From Gracilibacillus caseinilyticus (GTDB lineage: Bacteria; Bacillota; Bacilli; Bacillales; Amphibacillaceae), in assembly GCF_022919115.1 (NCBI RefSeq), contig NZ_CP095072.1, forward strand, positions 2,232,001 to 2,296,000: 64,000 nucleotides of DNA, written 5' to 3'. The notes beneath the pieces are model-generated. The model was not told where the DNA came from, did not search any database, and saw nothing but the letters and a program-made list of their open reading frames with translations. The translations under genes were made by a program, and so were the position numbers. Positions 63,489-64,000 of the stretch are shown in pieces; position 1 is the stretch's first letter, and each line of letters opens with the position of its first letter.

Positions 63489-64000
63489 GTGGTTCCGATA
63501 AACAGGGATCGGTCAATCGATTATGTTAAAGGTCTATTAGTTATAGGCATGGTATATGCACATGTGTTGCAATTTTTTAGCGATACAACTTTGTATCCTT
63601 CCACCTCTATCATTACGTCATTTTTTAATCTGATTACTTTTTCCGGTTTTGTCTTTTGCTTTGGCTATGTAGGGCAGCTTGCTTATTATCGAAAACCATT
63701 TGCCAGCGTGTATAAAAAGATGCTGATGACGGGTTTAAAAACTTTACTTGCTTTCTACCTATCGGGAATTGCCTTTCAATTATACGTAGGTGAGCAGCCA
63801 TTAAATCTTGATACCATTTGGCCTATTGTTTTGTTGCAAGTAATACCGGGATGGTCTGAGTTTCTTATAGCTTTTGCGTTGATCATAGTATTTGGTGTGA
63901 TCCTTTTTCATGGCTTTAGGTCGCTGTCCAAACGACCAGTATTATTATGGGCAACTGCTGCTATTCTGCTGTTGGCTACTTGGATTGATCATAGTGAGAT
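63489..64000 (+). CDS. Acyltransferase-3-like membrane protein, partial at window end
   Basis: The open frame runs to the window edge (170 codons). It starts VVPINRDRSIDYVKGLLVIG, then MVYAHVLQFF: the R-S-I-D-x-x-K-G-L-L-x-I-G-M-V-Y-A-H pattern is that of helix 1 of acyltransferase-3/OpgC-like membrane proteins, with the His that acts in acyl transfer. At least five hydrophobic helices follow (SFFNLITFSGFVFCFGYVGQ, TLLAFYLSGIAFQLYV, EFLIAFALIIVFGVILF). The likely start is GTG 63489, but its ribosome site (GGAAGG) is too close, so the start is uncertain. It may O-acylate a surface or secreted polysaccharide. Confidence 0.7.
   Translation, partial: MVPINRDRSIDYVKGLLVIGMVYAHVLQFFSDTTLYPSTSIITSFFNLITFSGFVFCFGYVGQLAYYRKPFASVYKKMLMTGLKTLLAFYLSGIAFQLYVGEQPLNLDTIWPIVLLQVIPGWSEFLIAFALIIVFGVILFHGFRSLSKRPVLLWATAAILLLATWIDHSE

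Noticed and set aside
1..64000. tRNA, rRNA, prophage or insertion sequence genes
   Set aside because: No tRNA-like cloverleaf, rRNA core sequence, integrase or transposase motif was seen on either strand by eye; a dedicated scan was not possible.

Overview
The window looks like chromosome from a low-GC Gram-positive member of the Bacillaceae, most like the halotolerant soil or sediment genera (Gracilibacillus, Oceanobacillus, Virgibacillus type). The reasons are AGGAGG-type ribosome binding sites, frequent TTG and GTG starts, a SAM (S-box) riboswitch, a PyrR attenuator, CcpA (cre) boxes, binding proteins anchored as lipoproteins, a BCCT osmolyte transporter and many carbohydrate ABC systems. 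The genus is a guess from gene content. I saw no rRNA, tRNA, CRISPR array, phage or transposase gene.

Left part (1-11.3 kb). A decayed MFS exporter, a TetR regulator and a divergent BCCT transporter share two copies of one 16-bp operator. Then come a small hydrophilic ORF, a GC-rich inverted repeat, an aldehyde dehydrogenase, the UV-damage endonuclease UvsE and a frameshifted metallo-beta-lactamase-fold gene. A SAM riboswitch controls a methionine ABC transporter (metN, permease, metQ), followed by an M20 amidohydrolase.

Nitrogen part (11.6-20.4 kb). A cytosine permease/cytosine deaminase operon (minus strand) has a PyrR-type attenuator. A complete oligopeptide transporter operon (SBP, B, C, D, F; plus strand) follows.

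Carbohydrate part (20.8-64 kb). There are four sugar ABC transporter clusters, each with its own regulator and enzymes and none with its own ATPase. (a) Two AraC regulators, a DUF2264 protein, two permeases, an SBP and a 2-hydroxyacid dehydrogenase. (b) SBP, two permeases, LacI, DUF624 and a GH13 alpha-glucosidase. (c) SBP, two permeases, a GH38 alpha-mannosidase and a GntR/LacI-type regulator. (d) An ArsR-type regulator, SBP, two permeases, GH2 and a GH43 lipoprotein with two C-terminal carbohydrate-binding-like domains. A 1594-residue secreted multidomain protein with a putative six-hairpin glycosidase core lies between (c) and (d). Clusters (c), (d) and the secreted protein have exact matches to the cre consensus, which suggests CcpA repression. 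Between (a) and (b) are an amino-acid permease and a YtcJ-like amidohydrolase, plus a decayed partial copy of the latter's 5' end.

Repeats. The intergenic DNA holds three repeat classes. (1) Five copies of a ~123-bp element with short terminal inverted repeats and a hairpin plus T-tract at one end, each in the same orientation just upstream of a transport or amino-acid related gene. (2) Two unrelated tandem arrays that both have a 52-bp period. (3) GC-rich inverted repeats at 3.2 and 54.2-54.6 kb. The five-copy element is the best candidate here for an undescribed regulatory or mobile element.
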